A DNA stretch of 64,000 bases. Source: Acidobacteriota bacterium. Its GTDB lineage: Bacteria; Acidobacteriota; Blastocatellia; Pyrinomonadales; Pyrinomonadaceae. A program made the translations under genes and the position numbers. The notes below the pieces were generated by a model that was given only the letters and a program-made list of their open reading frames with translations, did not search any database and was not told the origin of the DNA. The stretch is taken from positions 310,001-374,000 of the forward strand of contig JADJBB010000004.1 in the NCBI GenBank assembly GCA_016703965.1. Reading direction: 5' to 3'. Shown here piece by piece: positions 61,799-64,000 of the stretch (its first letter is position 1; the number at the start of each line of letters is the position of its first letter).

Positions 61799-64000
61799 CT
61801 ATTCCAGGCCAATGAAATCAAGATTCGGCAGTGCTCCCGCGACAGTCACAGTTTGCGTGGCAAATCGGTAACGCTTAGAGGAAACGCCAACAAAATAGCT
61901 CTGACCGGTCAAAACACTTGGAAAACTATAGATGCCAAATGAACTTGTCGTCGCAGTTTGCCGGACACCGAGCGAATCGGTAAGGATTACAGTTGCATTT
62001 CGTAGCCCAAGGCCCGTTGGAGTCGTGACGCGGCCACCGATCGTGACCGGAAGGGCACTTGGCGAAAACGCCGGTATTTGCCACATTCCGCGTCCGTGCG
62101 TCGCTATTCGAATCAAATTATTGCCGGTCTTGGCAATGTCAAAAACAGCGACGCGAGGAAACGCTGTGCCGAACGAATTCCATGTCGTGCCACCGTCCGC
62201 AGAGACGTAAACGCCAATGTCGGTTCCCGCATAGAGAATATTTGAGTTAGCCGGATCAACCAGAAATGCGCTGACCGGAATGCGAGGCAGTGTGCCGGAA
62301 ATATTCGTCCACGTTGGCGGCGATGCGTTCAGGTTCGTGGTTTTCCAGACGTTATTGACGGCATAGTTAGCGATCGTTACGTAGGCCGTGTTGACATTGT
62401 TTGGATCGATGACCGTGCGCGAGATAAAGCCGCTAGGAACCGCTGCGTTCGGATCGAGATCGACCAGCGTCGCACTTCCTGTCGTAGTTCCAAAAAGCCC
62501 GCCCGTACGCAAGCCGAAAATTCGAACATTGTCATTTTGAGGTGAGATCCCGATCGAACTCACCGCCACTCCGCTCTGGATCGGTGCTTGGCTAACGACA
62601 GTGTGCGTCACGCCGAGATCGCTTGAGCGATAGATGCGGTCAGTCGCATAGTAAACAGGATTCGGGTTGCCCGGGCCGGCTTCGAACGGAGCGTAGAACA
62701 ACACGGCTGTATCACCGCAGTTGATGTTGTTATTTGGCGTCGTGCCGTTAGTGCAGCCGCGTGATGACCAAGCTGCGGTAGTGGTGCCGCGTGTTCGGTA
62801 ACCGACGATATTGTTCAACTGGTTTTGATAAGTATGATACATCCGCACGTTAGTCGTATCGGTTGCATTGCTGTCTATTATCGAGTTTCCGCCGTCGCCG
62901 CCGTCAACTCGATTCCATTGGGTCCCGCCGGCATTGATCTGCAGTGTGCCGTTATCTTGGGTCCCGCCGATCGTCAGCGTCGGGTCGGTCGGGTGTACTG
63001 CAAGGCCCGTGAACTGCGTCGCGGAATATTGCGGGGTGTTGAGCTCGACATAGTTCGCCCCGCTATTGGTTGACCGGTAAATGCCGCCGTCAGTGCCCAG
63101 ATAAATTATTGCCGGATTTGATTTAGAGACGGCAAGAGCGTGTGAATCGACGTGTACGCCGCTGCCACCCTCAGTAAAACTCGTTCCGCCATTGGTCGAG
63201 AATGCGGCGACGACCGTTGGTGATCCGGCTAGATAGACTTGATCTGGATTAATCGGATCGACGGCGATCGCGATGTCGTAAAAACACTGAGGATTGCAGA
63301 AATTATTCGCGATACGCAGCGTCCACGTCACACCGCCGTCGGTTGATCGAAGTACACGGCCTGTGCCCTGTCCACTGGCAGCATAGAAAACGGCGTCGCC
63401 GCTTCCCGCCGGGTGGACCGAGGTCAATTCGGTGTTTAGTTCGCTGGTTGTTGTACCTGTGTAAGCAAAAACCTGGTTAAAGGTAGGATTCGCAGACAGT
63501 GCATCGGCTGATCGATGAATGCCCCCAACTGTCGATGAGAGTACGCCCGCAACCAGGATGTTGGGATTTGTCGGGTCGATCGCGATATCGCGAACGGATG
63601 CGTCAAGACTGCCGGCCAGTCCGGTCAAGCGTGAAAAGGTTGGCGACGCGGACGTGGCATTGGTCGAGCGATAAATGCCGCGCGGCGGCAGCGGCGTATA
63701 TGCCGTACCGCCGGAACCCGCCACACCACTCGTCGTGGCGACAAAAATAGTATTTGGATCTGTCGGGTGAACGATCACCTCGCCGATGCTTCGGCCGGTC
63801 ATCACATCGGCATTCGCACCGTCGCGGTTGAGAGGGCCTGAAAGAGTAGCGGTCGTCGAGGCATTATCGATTCGATAAACCCCGACGCCGAAAAAGCTGT
63901 CGGATGAGAAATTTGGCTCGCCGGTTCCAACATATACGATCTCAGGGTTTGACGGTGCGATGGCGATGGCACCGATAGCCAGGCTCAGGGCGTTGTCCAT
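61799..64000 (-). CDS. Secreted BNR/VPS10-like propeller protein, 5' end beyond window
   Basis: 733 residues visible; the N-terminus (and any signal peptide) is missing because the gene runs off the right edge. Repeated Asp-box-like blades (IYRSTNSGANYVELNTPQYS, VLRSTDGGVTWTLRIANNF, YVSADGGTTWNSFG; IAIAPSNPEIVYVGTGEPN type 'Y-x-G-T') indicate sialidase-like/sortilin-like propellers. The C-terminal 75 residues (IGGRVTTPTGLGLRNATVIL) are a carboxypeptidase-regulatory-like domain. Surface or secreted; ligand unknown. Confidence 0.85.
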   Translation of the reverse strand: MDNALSLAIGAIAIAPSNPEIVYVGTGEPNFSSDSFFGVGVYRIDNASTTATLSGPLNRDGANADVMTGRSIGEVIVHPTDPNTIFVATTSGVAGSGGTAYTPLPPRGIYRSTNATSASPTFSRLTGLAGSLDASVRDIAIDPTNPNILVAGVLSSTVGGIHRSADALSANPTFNQVFAYTGTTTSELNTELTSVHPAGSGDAVFYAASGQGTGRVLRSTDGGVTWTLRIANNFCNPQCFYDIAIAVDPINPDQVYLAGSPTVVAAFSTNGGTSFTEGGSGVHVDSHALAVSKSNPAIIYLGTDGGIYRSTNSGANYVELNTPQYSATQFTGLAVHPTDPTLTIGGTQDNGTLQINAGGTQWNRVDGGDGGNSIIDSNATDTTNVRMYHTYQNQLNNIVGYRTRGTTTAAWSSRGCTNGTTPNNNINCGDTAVLFYAPFEAGPGNPNPVYYATDRIYRSSDLGVTHTVVSQAPIQSGVAVSSIGISPQNDNVRIFGLRTGGLFGTTTGSATLVDLDPNAAVPSGFISRTVIDPNNVNTAYVTIANYAVNNVWKTTNLNASPPTWTNISGTLPRIPVSAFLVDPANSNILYAGTDIGVYVSADGGTTWNSFGTAFPRVAVFDIAKTGNNLIRIATHGRGMWQIPAFSPSALPVTIGGRVTTPTGLGLRNATVILTDSLGVRQTATTSSFGIYSFPSVLTGQSYFVGVSSKRYRFATQTVTVAGALPNLDFIGLE

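Overview
The window looks like part of the chromosome of a Gram-negative, outer-membrane bacterium, most likely an Acidobacteriota of the Blastocatellia/Pyrinomonadales type. The grounds are two TonB-dependent receptors with N-terminal carboxypeptidase-regulatory-like domains (one of 1108 aa, Oar-like), a secreted FG-GAP/VCBS repeat protein, split heptose kinase and adenylyltransferase genes for LPS core, moderate GC, and very many small intergenic palindromes. The taxonomy is inference. No phage, transposase, CRISPR or rRNA gene was seen.

Layout. 0-12 kb: a PfkB kinase, dienelactone hydrolase, TonB receptor, LytS/LytTR-type two-component pair, SixA phosphatase, rpiB-AraC and several DUF genes, many interrupted by one-base homopolymer indels. 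12-22 kb: UBP zinc finger, encapsulated-ferritin-like protein without a shell gene, DUF5996, DUF2911, threonine aldolase, the Oar-like receptor, GDPD, cmk, tRNA-Arg and tRNA-His. 22-32 kb: Tat-exported class-V aminotransferase, FG-GAP protein, heptose kinase and adenylyltransferase, rsmE, an orphan DNA methyltransferase, a PolB-like exonuclease, and two glycine-zipper paralogues, each behind a sigma-54 type promoter. 32-41 kb (minus strand): an amino-acid operon reading leader peptide-ilvB-ilvN-ilvC-cupin-pheA-aroF-ilvD. It starts at a consensus promoter and passes a leucine-rich leader peptide and an attenuator. All six intercistronic spacers hold a long palindrome, and ilvD itself carries one in frame. 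41-45 kb: repeat-rich DNA, then ppc. 45-57 kb (minus strand): a four-helix-bundle gene flanked by direct repeats, then fadE, fadA and fadN with small genes between them. fadE and fadN have identical 18-bp operators matching the Bacillus FadR box, each filling the -35/-10 spacer. 57-64 kb: alcohol dehydrogenase, peptidoglycan-binding protein, amidase, SnoaL-like protein, secreted esterase and a large BNR-repeat protein cut by the window end.

Main themes. (1) Several families of palindromes of about 60-150 bp sit in spacers, often supply stop codons, and in ilvD, and probably ppc and the four-helix gene, have entered coding sequence in frame. (2) Regulatory circuits are readable from sequence: ilv attenuation, FadR-type boxes, twin sigma-54 promoters and a perfect CRP-type site. 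(3) Thirteen one-base indels in ten genes lie below 11.3 kb and above 47.9 kb and are probably consensus-sequence errors. Intact products are described for those genes.
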